This document shows positions 1 to 8,277 of a stretch of 19,172 nt of DNA, piece by piece (the stretch's first letter is position 1; each line of letters opens with the position of its first letter). Under the pieces are notes generated by a model. It worked only from the letters and a program-made list of their open reading frames with translations, was not told the DNA's origin and ran no database searches. The translations under genes and the position numbers were made by a program. The stretch comes from Myxococcales bacterium UBA5297 (GTDB lineage: Bacteria; Myxococcota; Myxococcia; Myxococcales; UBA5297). The stretch lies in contig DHSB01000214.1 in assembly GCA_002408385.1 (NCBI GenBank), positions 4,763 through 23,934 on the forward strand, in the 5' to 3' direction.

Positions 1-1576
1 CGCGCAGGTGCTTGAGCCGGAGCGACTCGACGGGCACGTGCCCCTTGCCGCCGATTCGTTCGGGCGTGCCAGGGTAGAACAGCGTGCCGTCGCCGTTGCC
101 GTGGAAGCGCCAGACGCTCTCCCAGGGGCGCGCCGGCTCGCCCTGCGGGCCCGGATTCCAGGCCTCCACCGTGTTGAAGTAGAGCTCGCCCTCGACCCCA
201 TGCCGGAAGGCGAGCACGCCCATGGCGCGGTTGAGCGCCGGCGGGTGGTCGACCATGTACGAGGGCCATCCGGAGAAGTAGGTGCGTGCCTGCAGATCGA
301 GCGCGGGGACCGGGCCGCAGCCGTGGCTGCCGCACGACTGGTACCACCAGAGCCTGGCGCCCTTGTGGCGGGCCGCCTGGTAGCGACTGAGCGGGACGAC
401 TCCCTGGCAGTAGGCATCGCCCGGCCTGGGGAAGAGGCAATTGATGTTCGGCGCGAGGATGTCGACGACGCCTTCGATGAGCGGGTTGAGCGAGGTGGTG
501 ACGAGCACGCGCAGCCCGCTGTCGGCTTGGTGCGCGCCCTCGGCAATCCGCCTTACGAGCGGCAGCTCTTCGGGCCGCGGCTCGTCCTTCGCGTAGATGA
601 AGGCGCGTGACAGCCATCCGCGCTGGCGCAGGTGCTGCGCGTAGGCCCGCAGGTAGGCGATCAGCTCGTCCTCGCTCCTCGCCTTCGGATGCAGGCGCAC
701 ATCGATGCTGGTGAAGCGCGCCCCGTTCTCGAGCACGGTGCCGTCGAGGAAGGGGCCGACCTCGGCGTCGTAGTCGCCGAAGTCGAGCTCGAGCGGCTCG
801 CGGCTGACCACCCGCGGTGGCTCCATGCTCATCCCGTGCAGCGAGAGCCGGTGGTGCAGGGCAGCGGTCGCATAGAGCCGGGTGAGGCGGCCGACGGCCT
901 CGTCACCGAGGCCATGGCCGCGCACCGCGCTCAGGCCCGAGAAGCCGAAGGAGGTCTCGAGCGACGAGGTGGCGGGCAGGGCGAAGCTGCGCACCCGGAC
1001 CTGCATCGGGAGCCGAACTGGCGGGCGGTCCTTGGCCTTCGCGGTGACGAGGCCCCGGTAGACCCCGGGCGCGGAGGCTCGCGGCGCGCACACCTCGAGG
1101 TAGAGCACCACCGGCTCGGGGCCCGCAGACGAGGCGGGAAGAGCGCTGCGGCCTTCGCCCGAGTAGAGATCGACAGCCGGGATGAGCGGGTCGGGCCAGC
1201 GCCCGGCGCGGCCCTCGAAGTTCGACGGCTCGCTCACCTCGATGAAGGCCTCGCGGTAGAGGCGCACCTCGAGGCTGCCGCCCTCCTGCGCGCGCAGTGG
1301 CGCCGCGGTGGCCACCAGGTTTGAGACCGGCGCCTCGGCGGCGAGCTGGGCGCCCTCGCACTCGCCCCGTGCGAGCGTCAGCTCGATGGATTGTTGGCCT
1401 TCGGGGAGACGCTCGCCTGCTCGGAGCTTCACCATGCTTCCGAGTGCCCTTGCCCAGGGCGCAGGTTTGCTCGGACCGAGCCCGAGGGCTACACCGGCGA
1501 GCGCCGCGAGCAGCAGCGGCACGAGGGCCAGCCCTCTCCGCAGCCTGCGCGACGCCCCTCGAGCCGCTCCCGCCAT
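1..1576 (-). CDS. Secreted GH123/DUF4091-type glycoside hydrolase, partial (3' end beyond the window)
   Basis: An uninterrupted minus-strand frame of 525 codons runs from ATG 1576 off the left edge, so the C-terminus is missing. A purine-rich Shine-Dalgarno (GGGAGG) lies about 8 bases before the ATG. Residues 1-32 form a signal peptide: an Arg-rich start, then a Leu/Ala core. Long beta-type stretches follow. The region FIYAKDEP, with the Asp331-Glu332 pair, matches the catalytic Asp-Glu pair of GH123 N-acetylgalactosaminidase-like enzymes. Further on, LWWYQSCGSHGCGP and, near the edge, GDGTLFYPG and SLRLKHLR are typical of DUF4091/GH123 C-terminal regions. Known for the family: exo-acting hydrolysis of N-acetyl-galactosaminides by substrate-assisted catalysis, with Asp helping form the oxazolinium and Glu as acid/base. 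The substrate here is inference, because many DUF4091 members are uncharacterised. It is exported to the periplasm or beyond. No polysaccharide-utilisation genes are visible beside it. Confidence 0.85.
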   Translation of the reverse strand, partial: MAGAARGASRRLRRGLALVPLLLAALAGVALGLGPSKPAPWARALGSMVKLRAGERLPEGQQSIELTLARGECEGAQLAAEAPVSNLVATAAPLRAQEGGSLEVRLYREAFIEVSEPSNFEGRAGRWPDPLIPAVDLYSGEGRSALPASSAGPEPVVLYLEVCAPRASAPGVYRGLVTAKAKDRPPVRLPMQVRVRSFALPATSSLETSFGFSGLSAVRGHGLGDEAVGRLTRLYATAALHHRLSLHGMSMEPPRVVSREPLELDFGDYDAEVGPFLDGTVLENGARFTSIDVRLHPKARSEDELIAYLRAYAQHLRQRGWLSRAFIYAKDEPRPEELPLVRRIAEGAHQADSGLRVLVTTSLNPLIEGVVDILAPNINCLFPRPGDAYCQGVVPLSRYQAARHKGARLWWYQSCGSHGCGPVPALDLQARTYFSGWPSYMVDHPPALNRAMGVLAFRHGVEGELYFNTVEAWNPGPQGEPARPWESVWRFHGNGDGTLFYPGTPERIGGKGHVPVESLRLKHLR

Positions 1577-1957
1577 CTCCCCGCCTCCCGCGTTCGGGCG
1601 CTGCGGCTGGTGCAGGCGCCCGGGAAAACGCCGGTAAGGTGGCAAGGCGGGGACGCGAGCGCTATCCCGCGGGGCGAGCAGCCAACGGTTGCGCCCGGCT
1701 CGACAAGGTGTCGGGAAAGCTTCTTGAACTGGGGCCGCCGCCCGTTCGCCCCGAGCTCGTCACCGGTCTCTTGTCCTGCTTACAACTAGCAGGGCTGTCG
1801 ACGGGCGCCCGCCCCGCGGTCAGCCCGAGCGTAGGCCGAGCCTGCGAGGCCGGGGTCGAGGGGGGCCTTCGACTCCGCTCCCGGCGCGGGCGCGTCGGGA
1901 GCTACGCTCAGGGTGAGCGGAACCGGACGGGGTCGAAGAAGGATTTCTCGAAGGATC
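1577..1957. other. Gene-free gap between hydrolase and DUF3108 gene
   Basis: No convincing coding frame is present; the open frames here are GC-driven. The gap holds the 5' leader of the hydrolase gene. It also holds a short hairpin at 1775-1793 (arms CCTGCT and AGCAGG), a minus-strand GACAG..TGCTAG motif at 1786-1799 that recurs upstream of other genes in the window, and the long imperfect inverted repeat at 1822-1918. Confidence 0.5.
1822..1918. repeat. Long imperfect inverted repeat downstream of the DUF3108 gene
   Basis: The left half (CCCGAGCGTAGG, then GGGGTCGAGG) is roughly the reverse complement of the right half (CCTTCGACTCC, then GAGCTACGCTCAGGG). The two arms are about 45 bases each and meet at GTCGAGG/CCTTCGAC. 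It lies about 40 bases past the DUF3108 stop, so it could act as a terminator or be an interspersed palindromic element. Confidence 0.5.
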
Positions 1958-2743
1958 TCAGTAGGCGGTGATTCCCTTCTGATAGCTGACGAGGTCGGCG
2001 GCGAGCGTGCCGATGAGGAACTCGGCATCCATGCGCACCGGGACATGCCGCGGGTCGTCGGTGACGAAGATGCGCAGGTCGCGCTTGGTCGCGAGCTGTC
2101 CGGAGAACTCGACCTGCACCCGCAACAGCTTGGTGTCGAAGCGGCCGGCCTTGGTCTCGACTTTGGCCTTGCCCTCGACGTCGACCTTGAGCGTGAAGAC
2201 CCGTCGCCCGGTGAAGATGGGCATCTCCTCGTGGTCACCGACCTCGAGCTTCTTCTCCCGAATGGCGAAGAGGGCAGCGAGGATGTCCTGAGAGCCGGGG
2301 GGAATGTCGAAGTCGCGCTCGTCGCGAGGCTGGCCCGGCCGATCACGACGGGTCATCGCCTTGTTCTTCTGGCGGTCGAAGCGAATCCGCTCGCGGCGCC
2401 GCTCGTTCTTCTCCTCGGCCGACAGCTCGTTGCCCAGCGTGAGGCGCTCCTCGGGGTTCCACCAGGTGATGTACTTGTCCTTGATCGGGTAGAGCACGAA
2501 CACCGGATCAGTCTTGGCGACGGCCATCACCGGCCAGACCGTCTCCCCTTCGATCTTGGTGTCGGCGCCGACGATGGTGTGGACCCTGCCGACCGGAAGC
2601 CCGAGGTACTTGCACTCGAACGTCAAGGTTTCGGCAGGTCCGAAGGCCCGCTCCGCGGCGAGCGCCGGGCTCGCGGCAAGCAGGGCAAGCGTTGTCAGGG
2701 ACGCGGCGGCAAGGCCGTTCGGGGACGGGATTCGCAAGTGCAT
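1958..2743 (-). CDS. DUF3108 domain-containing periplasmic protein
   Basis: This is a 261-residue product. The ATG at 2743 is preferred over the upstream in-frame one at 2824 because it places a clean signal peptide at the N-terminus (MHLRIPSPNG, then an Ala/Leu core ending ASPALAAE) and has GAGGA about 8 bases upstream. The mature protein starts with an AETLTFECKYLGLPVGR segment. The alternating hydrophobic strands match the DUF3108 family, a beta-rich periplasmic or envelope domain of about 230 residues related in fold to lipoprotein-carrier-like proteins. A lysine/arginine-rich stretch sits in the middle (EEKNERRRERIRFDRQKNK). The family function is not established; a role in envelope or lipid handling is only an inference from its neighbour, the divergent FadL-like porin. 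Confidence 0.85.
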   Translation of the reverse strand: MHLRIPSPNGLAAASLTTLALLAASPALAAERAFGPAETLTFECKYLGLPVGRVHTIVGADTKIEGETVWPVMAVAKTDPVFVLYPIKDKYITWWNPEERLTLGNELSAEEKNERRRERIRFDRQKNKAMTRRDRPGQPRDERDFDIPPGSQDILAALFAIREKKLEVGDHEEMPIFTGRRVFTLKVDVEGKAKVETKAGRFDTKLLRVQVEFSGQLATKRDLRIFVTDDPRHVPVRMDAEFLIGTLAADLVSYQKGITAY

Positions 2744-2803
2744 GGGGTCCTCGAGCTGCAGTGGACTGTGCGGACTAGGACGGTCGGGGCGCTCTTTTAT
2801 TTC

Positions 2804-2831
2804 TTGAAGAGAGGCGGGGCGCAACTACCAA
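2804..2831 (+). promoter_or_regulatory. Possible promoter of the FadL-like gene
   Basis: TTGAAG (2804-2809) and TACCAA (2826-2831) are separated by 16 bases, in the only AT-richer patch of the divergent gap. The predicted start site would fall on the palindrome at 2839-2860. The match is weak and is by eye only. Confidence 0.25.
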
Positions 2832-2838
2832 ACCGCAG

Positions 2839-2860
2839 GCCAGGCAGGCAGTTGCCTGGC
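2839..2860. promoter_or_regulatory. 8-bp-arm palindrome in a divergent promoter gap
   Basis: Arms GCCAGGCA (2839-2846) and TGCCTGGC (2853-2860) are perfect inverted copies separated by 6 bases. They lie between the divergent DUF3108 and FadL-like genes. Size and position suit an operator for a dimeric regulator; a transcript hairpin just upstream of the FadL-like start is the alternative. Confidence 0.35.
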
Positions 2861-2887
2861 AACGCGTCAGCCGCCAAGATGCGCGCC

Positions 2888-4165
2888 ATGCGTCGGTTTC
2901 TGGTCACTTTGGGCTTCTTGCTCGCCTTCCCGCTGCCGGTCCGCGGCGACGAGTATCACTACAACGACGTCTTCATGGGGCCGCGCGCTTCGGGGCTCGG
3001 GGGAACGATGATCGGGATCGCCGACGACCCGTCGGCTGCCTGGTACAACCCCGCGGGCCTGGCCCACGCCGAACGGGAAATGGTCTCGCTGAGCACCACG
3101 GCGCTCCTGGGCAAGGTGCTGACTCTCGAGGGGTATCTGGGCGGCGATCTCGATCTTGAGTCGGCGGCTGCCTTCTCTCCTGCAAGCGTGACGACCTGGC
3201 CGTTGCTCGCTGGCCGGTTCGCGTTCATGGGGGTGACCCCGTCCCAAGACGCCTACCGCGTCAACCGAGTCATCGATCAGCCGGTCCCCGACAGCCACCT
3301 GCTCGAGGCGAGCATCAGCCGCGAGCGTTCGGACAGCACCTACCAGGTCGGCGTGGCCTACGGCCAGGAGATCGGCCGGGACATCGATCTGGGCGTGGCC
3401 CTCTGCTACGTCTATCGCAGCTATCGGGAACACCGTTCGGACTTTCAGCATTTCAGCGTCGCCGACTCGCAAGGCAACGTGGCCTTCGAGCACACCTTCG
3501 ACGAGAAGGGCATCAGCCACGGCGCGATACTCGTCGCCGGCCTGCTCTTCCACCCGGGCGGCCATGACGGACCTTTCCGGTTGGGGCTGACGGCGCGCAC
3601 CGGGGCCAACGTGTCGAACTCGGCGTTCCTGCGCCAGACGACGTTTCGGGGCAAGCCGGCCGCCGACGATCCCGAGCGCGTGGTCTATGACCGGGTCCCC
3701 AACGACGACCTGAAGAAGGCCGACTCCAAGATCCCGCCCACGCTGGGGCTCGGCCTCGCATGGCGGCCGCTGCCGGGCTGGACGATCGCGGTCGACGGCA
3801 TGTTGCACGGCTTCGTCGAGTACGAGAGCTACGGGTACACCGTCTCCAAGCTCTCGACCTTCAACGGCTCGTTCGGCACCGAGGTGCGGCTCACCGAGGA
3901 CTTCGCCGCGCGGCTGGGCGCCTTCACCAACCGCACGAGCGCTACCCGCGACGTGAAGAGCTCGGACCTGCGGCCGGATAGCTGGGACCAGTATGGCGGG
4001 ACGGTCGGCGTGACCCTCTTCGGCAAGTACCACAGCCTCAGCGCGGCGCTGAAGTACGCGCGGATGACCGGCAAGGCGACCATGCCGATGGGCGGCGACT
4101 TCGAGGTCATCGACGTCAGCGGTCGCGAGATAGGCGTGGTCTTCGGCGGCAGCTACTACTTCTGA
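2888..4165 (+). CDS. FadL/OMPP1-family outer-membrane transport protein
   Basis: This is a 425-residue product; an alternative ATG 9 bases upstream at 2879 would add three residues, and neither start has a clear Shine-Dalgarno. Residues 1-20 form a signal peptide (MRRFLVTLGFLLAFPLPVRG). Directly after it comes FMGPRASGLGGTMIGIADD then WYNPAGLA, the signature of the FadL/OMPP1/TodX beta-barrel family, in which an N-terminal segment plugs the barrel. Alternating beta strands fill the rest, and the protein ends in SYYF with a C-terminal Phe, as expected for recognition by the barrel-assembly machinery. FadL relatives carry hydrophobic compounds such as fatty acids across the outer membrane; the substrate here is unknown. 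The gene is convergent with the TonB receptor gene and divergent from DUF3108. Confidence 0.85.
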   Translation: MRRFLVTLGFLLAFPLPVRGDEYHYNDVFMGPRASGLGGTMIGIADDPSAAWYNPAGLAHAEREMVSLSTTALLGKVLTLEGYLGGDLDLESAAAFSPASVTTWPLLAGRFAFMGVTPSQDAYRVNRVIDQPVPDSHLLEASISRERSDSTYQVGVAYGQEIGRDIDLGVALCYVYRSYREHRSDFQHFSVADSQGNVAFEHTFDEKGISHGAILVAGLLFHPGGHDGPFRLGLTARTGANVSNSAFLRQTTFRGKPAADDPERVVYDRVPNDDLKKADSKIPPTLGLGLAWRPLPGWTIAVDGMLHGFVEYESYGYTVSKLSTFNGSFGTEVRLTEDFAARLGAFTNRTSATRDVKSSDLRPDSWDQYGGTVGVTLFGKYHSLSAALKYARMTGKATMPMGGDFEVIDVSGREIGVVFGGSYYF

Positions 4166-4323
4166 GCGGCTCGTCCGGCGGTCGTCCCGGTTGCGCGTCG
4201 CGCCGGCAGCGTCCTCAGGGCCGCCGAAGCAGGCAGACCGTCCGATCGAACCCGCACCGCCCGATCGAACGGGCCGACCGGCCGCGTGAAGCTCCTCCGA
4301 AGAGACCTGGAGCCCTCGCCTCG

Positions 4324-6354
4324 CTAATGCTCGTAGGCGACCCGGAGCGCGATCTCCCGGCCCATGCTCGGAATTGGCGCGTGGCCGCCGTCGTAGGGCT
4401 GCAGGTAGAGCGACCGCTGCCCGAGGAGGTTGTAGACGCCCGCGCCGAGCTCGAGTCCGCCGAAAGTGGTGGGCCGGTACGAGACGAAGAGATCCACGAG
4501 CCAGGTCGACGCGGTCCTCTCAAGCTGCGGGGCCGAGCCCATCCCGGTCGCGGTGTAGCCGTGGCGTCCGCTCAGGAAGACCAGTGACGGCGCGACGAAG
4601 AGCCGCCGCAGCGCCTCGACCCTGCCCGACACCGCCAGCTTGTGGCGAGCAAAGCCGAGCAGCGTCGTCGGCTCGCCGGGCACCGCGTAGACGGGGACCT
4701 CGTTGTCGCGCGCGCGGTAGTAGGCATACGCCAGCGCCGCCGACACGCGGGGGTGCTCGTAGCGCAGGACCGCTTCGGCGCCGTTGACGCCGGCGTGGTT
4801 GTAGTTGACGTAGTTCTCCTCGCCGGTCGCCAGGTCCATGCTGTACACGATGGGGCCGTCGATGGTCATGTCGAACAGGTTGACCGCCGCGTAGACGCTC
4901 TCGCCGAACAGGTAGCCCGCCTCGATCTCGTAGACCCGGGTCTTCTCCGGTCGGATCTCCGGGTTGAGGCTGATGTTCTCAACCCCAGGGGCCTTGAAGG
5001 CATCGCTCATGAGCGCCTTGAGGTGCAGGTCGCCGAGCTGCCGCGTCAGGCCGATTCGCGGCACGAACGAGTCGCCGACCGCGCTGTGCCTCTCGTAGCG
5101 CGCCCCTGCCGTCACGTCGACGATGGGGTTCTGCCACACGCCCTGCAGGAACAAGGCGAGGTTGCGGTAGGAGACCTCTCGCCCTTTGGAGAACGGCTGG
5201 TTCGTGCCGACGAGCTCTCCGTGGACCGTCGCCCTGTCGAGCTGGCCCTGGACGCCGCCGGCGAGGTCGAGCCCCTCCAGCGGCTTCCACGCCAGCGCCA
5301 GGCTCGCGTCAAGCCGCTCGAAGGTCTTCTTGTAGTAGGCCGCGTCGCGGGCGAGCGGGTCGCTGTCCACCATGTTCCACGGCGACTGGTGCTTGTAGCG
5401 GACCCTCGGAGTGAGGGTCAGGTGCTCGCCGAGCGCAAGCTCGTAGCGCGCTCCCAGGTAGTAGCCGGGGAAGCCGAGGCGCACCGGCTTGCCGAAGGCC
5501 TCGCCAAAGCCGGTGCGGTCGAGGGTCTTGTAGCCGTCGTAGACGAAGCTCAGCTCGAGCCCGCGCCAGGCCGCGTTCAGGTTGAGGTAGGCGGGCTCGG
5601 CGCCGGAGTTGTCGCGCATCAAGAAGCTCGCCCCGCCGAAGTCCGTGTAGGTCGAGCCGCTCAGGCGCGACTGGCCGAGGAAGCCGGACGCTGAGAGCTC
5701 GAGGCCCCCAAGCTCCTCCAAGGTCTCGCCGTAGCCGATCGAGACGGTGCGGCGGGCAAAGCCTCCGTCGGTGTGGCCATAGCTGAGGCATGCGGACGGG
5801 CCCTCGAGCCGTCTGCCGTGACGGGTGACCACGTTGATGACCGAGAGCTCACCGTAGCCGCCATACATCGCGGAGCCCGGCCCGCGGATGATTTCGATCT
5901 TCTCGATCTGGTCGATGGGAAAATGGTTCCCGAACTGGGTCGTCAGGTAGAGCCCCTCGTTCATCTCGTGGCCGTCGAGCAGCAACAGGACCTTGCCTTC
6001 ATGGCCCCACAGACCGCGGAAGCCGACCCCGAGGACGCCCTGCACGTCGGTGCCGAAGGCGAAGCCGGGAACACGGCGCAGAACGTCGACGAGGTCGCGC
6101 GCGCCGCTCGAGCGGATCTCCTCGCGGGTGATGATGCTCAGGATTCCGGGCGAGGAGCGCTGGGAATGCCGGGTCAGGGAGGCGACGCCGGTCTCTGCCT
6201 TCAGGAGGTCCGCGAGCGTCAGCTTGTCGATCTCTTCGAGGCTCTCGAACAGATCCTCGGGACCGGCCGCTCCGGGAGCGGCGCCCGCGGAGAACAAACC
6301 AAGAAGCACGACCCCGCCCGCCATCGCCATCCGTCTACGCGACATCGCATTCAC
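4324..6354 (-). CDS. TonB-dependent outer-membrane receptor
   Basis: This is a 676-residue product from GTG 6354, which has GGGGAG 5 bases upstream; ATG 6345, three codons in, is the alternative, with worse spacing. The signal peptide (MSRRRMAMAGGVVLLGLFSAG) is followed by a short linker, then LTLADLLKAETGVASLTRHS and the plug domain: SIITREEI, DLVDVLRRVPGF, VLLLLDGHEMNE and IEIIRGPGSAMYGG are the usual plug landmarks. The remainder is a 22-strand-type barrel with an NPEIRPEKTRVYEIEAGY segment typical of TonB receptors. No carboxypeptidase-like N-terminal extension is present. Known role: energised uptake of a scarce ligand using ExbBD-TonB. The ligand cannot be read from sequence. It lies 160 bases downstream of the tungstate transporter genes on the same strand, which makes co-function possible but unproven. 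Confidence 0.9.
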   Translation of the reverse strand: MNAMSRRRMAMAGGVVLLGLFSAGAAPGAAGPEDLFESLEEIDKLTLADLLKAETGVASLTRHSQRSSPGILSIITREEIRSSGARDLVDVLRRVPGFAFGTDVQGVLGVGFRGLWGHEGKVLLLLDGHEMNEGLYLTTQFGNHFPIDQIEKIEIIRGPGSAMYGGYGELSVINVVTRHGRRLEGPSACLSYGHTDGGFARRTVSIGYGETLEELGGLELSASGFLGQSRLSGSTYTDFGGASFLMRDNSGAEPAYLNLNAAWRGLELSFVYDGYKTLDRTGFGEAFGKPVRLGFPGYYLGARYELALGEHLTLTPRVRYKHQSPWNMVDSDPLARDAAYYKKTFERLDASLALAWKPLEGLDLAGGVQGQLDRATVHGELVGTNQPFSKGREVSYRNLALFLQGVWQNPIVDVTAGARYERHSAVGDSFVPRIGLTRQLGDLHLKALMSDAFKAPGVENISLNPEIRPEKTRVYEIEAGYLFGESVYAAVNLFDMTIDGPIVYSMDLATGEENYVNYNHAGVNGAEAVLRYEHPRVSAALAYAYYRARDNEVPVYAVPGEPTTLLGFARHKLAVSGRVEALRRLFVAPSLVFLSGRHGYTATGMGSAPQLERTASTWLVDLFVSYRPTTFGGLELGAGVYNLLGQRSLYLQPYDGGHAPIPSMGREIALRVAYEH

Positions 6355-6514
6355 CGAGGCTCCCCGCGAATGTGTTGATTGCGCCACAGTAGTCAAACCC
6401 CATCTCGGTTGAAAGGGGGGCTGGCTCATGGATCGGGGGCATCGCGCGCCGTGCGCGAACGGACCTCCTGGCCCCAGCTTCGCCCGTAGCCGGCCGGTGC
6501 TGCTCGGTCGCCAT

Positions 6515-7597
6515 TCAGCCGGCAACCAGGCCGATGCTCTCGGGCGCGATCTCGCACGCCACCTGATCGCCGGGCCGCAGGCCCCAATCGTTCCCGCGTG
6601 GAAGGCGAGCTCTGAGCCCGAGGGGCGCCAGCCGCACCTCCATCCCGCTCAAGCCGGGCGCGATCGCCTCGACGGTGCAGAGAATGCGGCCCGGCGACAG
6701 CTTGCCGGGCGGCGCCAGGCCGATCTCCTCGGCGCGGATGAGCGCGAGGGCGACCTCGCTCGCGATGGGCGCATGCCGGGCAAGCAACATCACCGCGCCA
6801 GCCTCGAGCCTCAGCACCTCGCCGTCGTGGCCGCCCACGCGTACCGGCAGGACGTTCTCGACCCCGACGAAGCGCGCCACCGCCTCGGTCGCTGGGCGGC
6901 GCAAGACCTCTTCGGTCGCCCCGGCCTGCACCAGGCGCCCGTCGATGACCACCCCGAGGCGATCGGCCAGCGCCATCGCCTCGCGCCGATCGTGGGTGAC
7001 CACCGCGCAGGTGGTGCCGGTCGCGCGGATGGCCGCCCGAAGGTCTCCGACGAGCAGCTCGCGCGAGGGAGGATCGAGCGCGGCGAACGGTTCGTCGAGC
7101 AGCAGCAGCTCCGGGCTCGCCGCGAAGGCACGGGCGAGCGCGACCCGGCGCGCTTCGCCCCCGGAGAGCCGCAGCGCGCGCCGGTCGGCGAGGTGTGCGG
7201 CGCCGAAGAGCTCGAGCGCGAAGGTCGCCGCGCGCAGCGCCTCGCGCTTCTTCGCGCCCCGCAGCTTCAAGGGCAGAGAGACGTTGGCGACCACGCTCCG
7301 GTCGAGCAGCAGCGTCTCCTGGAAGGCGAGCACGACGCGGCGGCGCAAGTCGAGCGGGACGCGGCGCGGGGTCGGCTCGCCGAAGTGGCGCAGCTCGCCT
7401 GCCACCGGCCGATCGAGCATGGCCAGCGCCCGCAGCAGCGAGCTCTTCCCGGCGCCGTTCGGCCCGATGAAGCTCCAGGTCTCGCCGCGAAGGATCTCGA
7501 GGGCCGGGACGAAGAGCACCTCGCGCCCGCCGCGCACCAGGCGCAGCGAACGGCAGGCGACGGCGACCGGCGTCGGGTTGGTCGAGGTGGCGCTCAT
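6515..7597 (-). CDS. tupC: Tungstate ABC transporter, ATP-binding subunit (TupC-type)
   Basis: This is a 360-residue product starting at ATG 7597, which overlaps the permease stop by 4 bases (ATGA), a sign of translational coupling. ABC motifs are complete: Walker A GPNGAGKSS at 45-53, Q-loop Gln93, signature LSGGE at 144-148, Walker B LLLLDEP at 164-170, and switch His202. The C-terminal third (from about residue 240, ending with GLRPGDQVACEIAPESIGL) is a TOBE/Mop-like regulatory domain of the kind that binds oxyanions in molybdate and tungstate importers. Last gene of the tupABC unit. Specificity is assigned from the TupA-type binding protein; tungstate versus molybdate cannot be separated from this subunit alone. 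Confidence 0.87.
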   Translation of the reverse strand: MSATSTNPTPVAVACRSLRLVRGGREVLFVPALEILRGETWSFIGPNGAGKSSLLRALAMLDRPVAGELRHFGEPTPRRVPLDLRRRVVLAFQETLLLDRSVVANVSLPLKLRGAKKREALRAATFALELFGAAHLADRRALRLSGGEARRVALARAFAASPELLLLDEPFAALDPPSRELLVGDLRAAIRATGTTCAVVTHDRREAMALADRLGVVIDGRLVQAGATEEVLRRPATEAVARFVGVENVLPVRVGGHDGEVLRLEAGAVMLLARHAPIASEVALALIRAEEIGLAPPGKLSPGRILCTVEAIAPGLSGMEVRLAPLGLRARLPRGNDWGLRPGDQVACEIAPESIGLVAG

Positions 7598-8277
7598 GCG
7601 GCCCGTCGTTGCTGGATCCAGGTGAGCGCACCGTTGACCACCAGGGCGAGCAGCAGGAGCGTGAACCCCATTGCCAGGGCGAGGGCGAAGTGGCCCTGGC
7701 GCACCTCCATCACCATCGCGGTGGTGAGGATGCGCGTCTCGCCCTTGATGTTGCCGCCGACCATCATCGCCGCGCCCACCTCGGCGAGCAGCCGGCCGCC
7801 GGCCGCCATCGCCGCGGCGACCAGCGGCAGGCGCGCCTCGCGCAGCAGCAGCCACGCGAGCTGCCAGCGCGTCGCGCCCAGCGATCGGAGCTGCGCGGGC
7901 ATCTCCTCGCCGAGCTGCTGGAGCCCCGCGGCGGTCAGCGAGACGACGATAGGGGTGGCGATGAGCGCCTGGGCGAGCACCATCGCGGTCGGCGTGTAGA
8001 TGAGCTCGAGCCCGCCGAGCGGTCCCGAGCGCCAGAGCAACAACGCGACGAGCAGGCCGGCGAGCACCGGCGGCAGGCCCATCCCGGCGCTGGCGATGCC
8101 GAGCAGAAGGCGCCGGCCCGGGAAGCGCGCGAGCGCGAGCAGCGCGCCCGCGGGCACTCCGAGCGAGAGCCCGACCAGCAGGCCGCTCGCCGCGACCTTC
8201 AGCGTCAGGGCGACGACACCCCAGGTCTCCGGGTCGCCGCCGGCGAGCAGCGAGACTGCCTCAGCGGCCAGCGACAC
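7594..8277 (-). CDS. tupB: Tungstate ABC transporter, permease subunit (TupB-type)
   Basis: This is a 227-residue inner-membrane protein with several hydrophobic helices (for example LTLKVAASGLLVGLSLGVP, LLVALLLW, LALAMGFTLLLLALVVNGA). It contains the cytoplasmic coupling loop QLRSLGATRWQLAWLLLREA, the EAA-type motif that docks on the ATPase, and GRLLAEVGAAMMVGGNIKG, conserved in TupB/ModB-like permeases. The start is GTG 8277, which overlaps the 3' end of tupA by 17 bases; the stop overlaps tupC by 4. The length is normal for the family. Confidence 0.88.
   Translation of the reverse strand: MSLAAEAVSLLAGGDPETWGVVALTLKVAASGLLVGLSLGVPAGALLALARFPGRRLLLGIASAGMGLPPVLAGLLVALLLWRSGPLGGLELIYTPTAMVLAQALIATPIVVSLTAAGLQQLGEEMPAQLRSLGATRWQLAWLLLREARLPLVAAAMAAGGRLLAEVGAAMMVGGNIKGETRILTTAMVMEVRQGHFALALAMGFTLLLLALVVNGALTWIQQRRAA

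Noticed and set aside
8..1324. Plus-strand open frames at the left edge
   Set aside because: The minus strand holds an uninterrupted GH123-like frame with signal peptide, catalytic pair and ribosome-binding site.
2867..4033. A 388-codon minus-strand frame opposite the FadL-like gene
   Set aside because: The translation lacks domains, whereas the plus strand has the FadL signature and signal peptide.
6361..6396. Promoter for the TonB receptor (minus-strand TTGACT at 6391-6396)
   Set aside because: The -35 match is good, but the possible -10 is poor (3 of 6 at best), and the leader would be too short to hold the ribosome-binding site.
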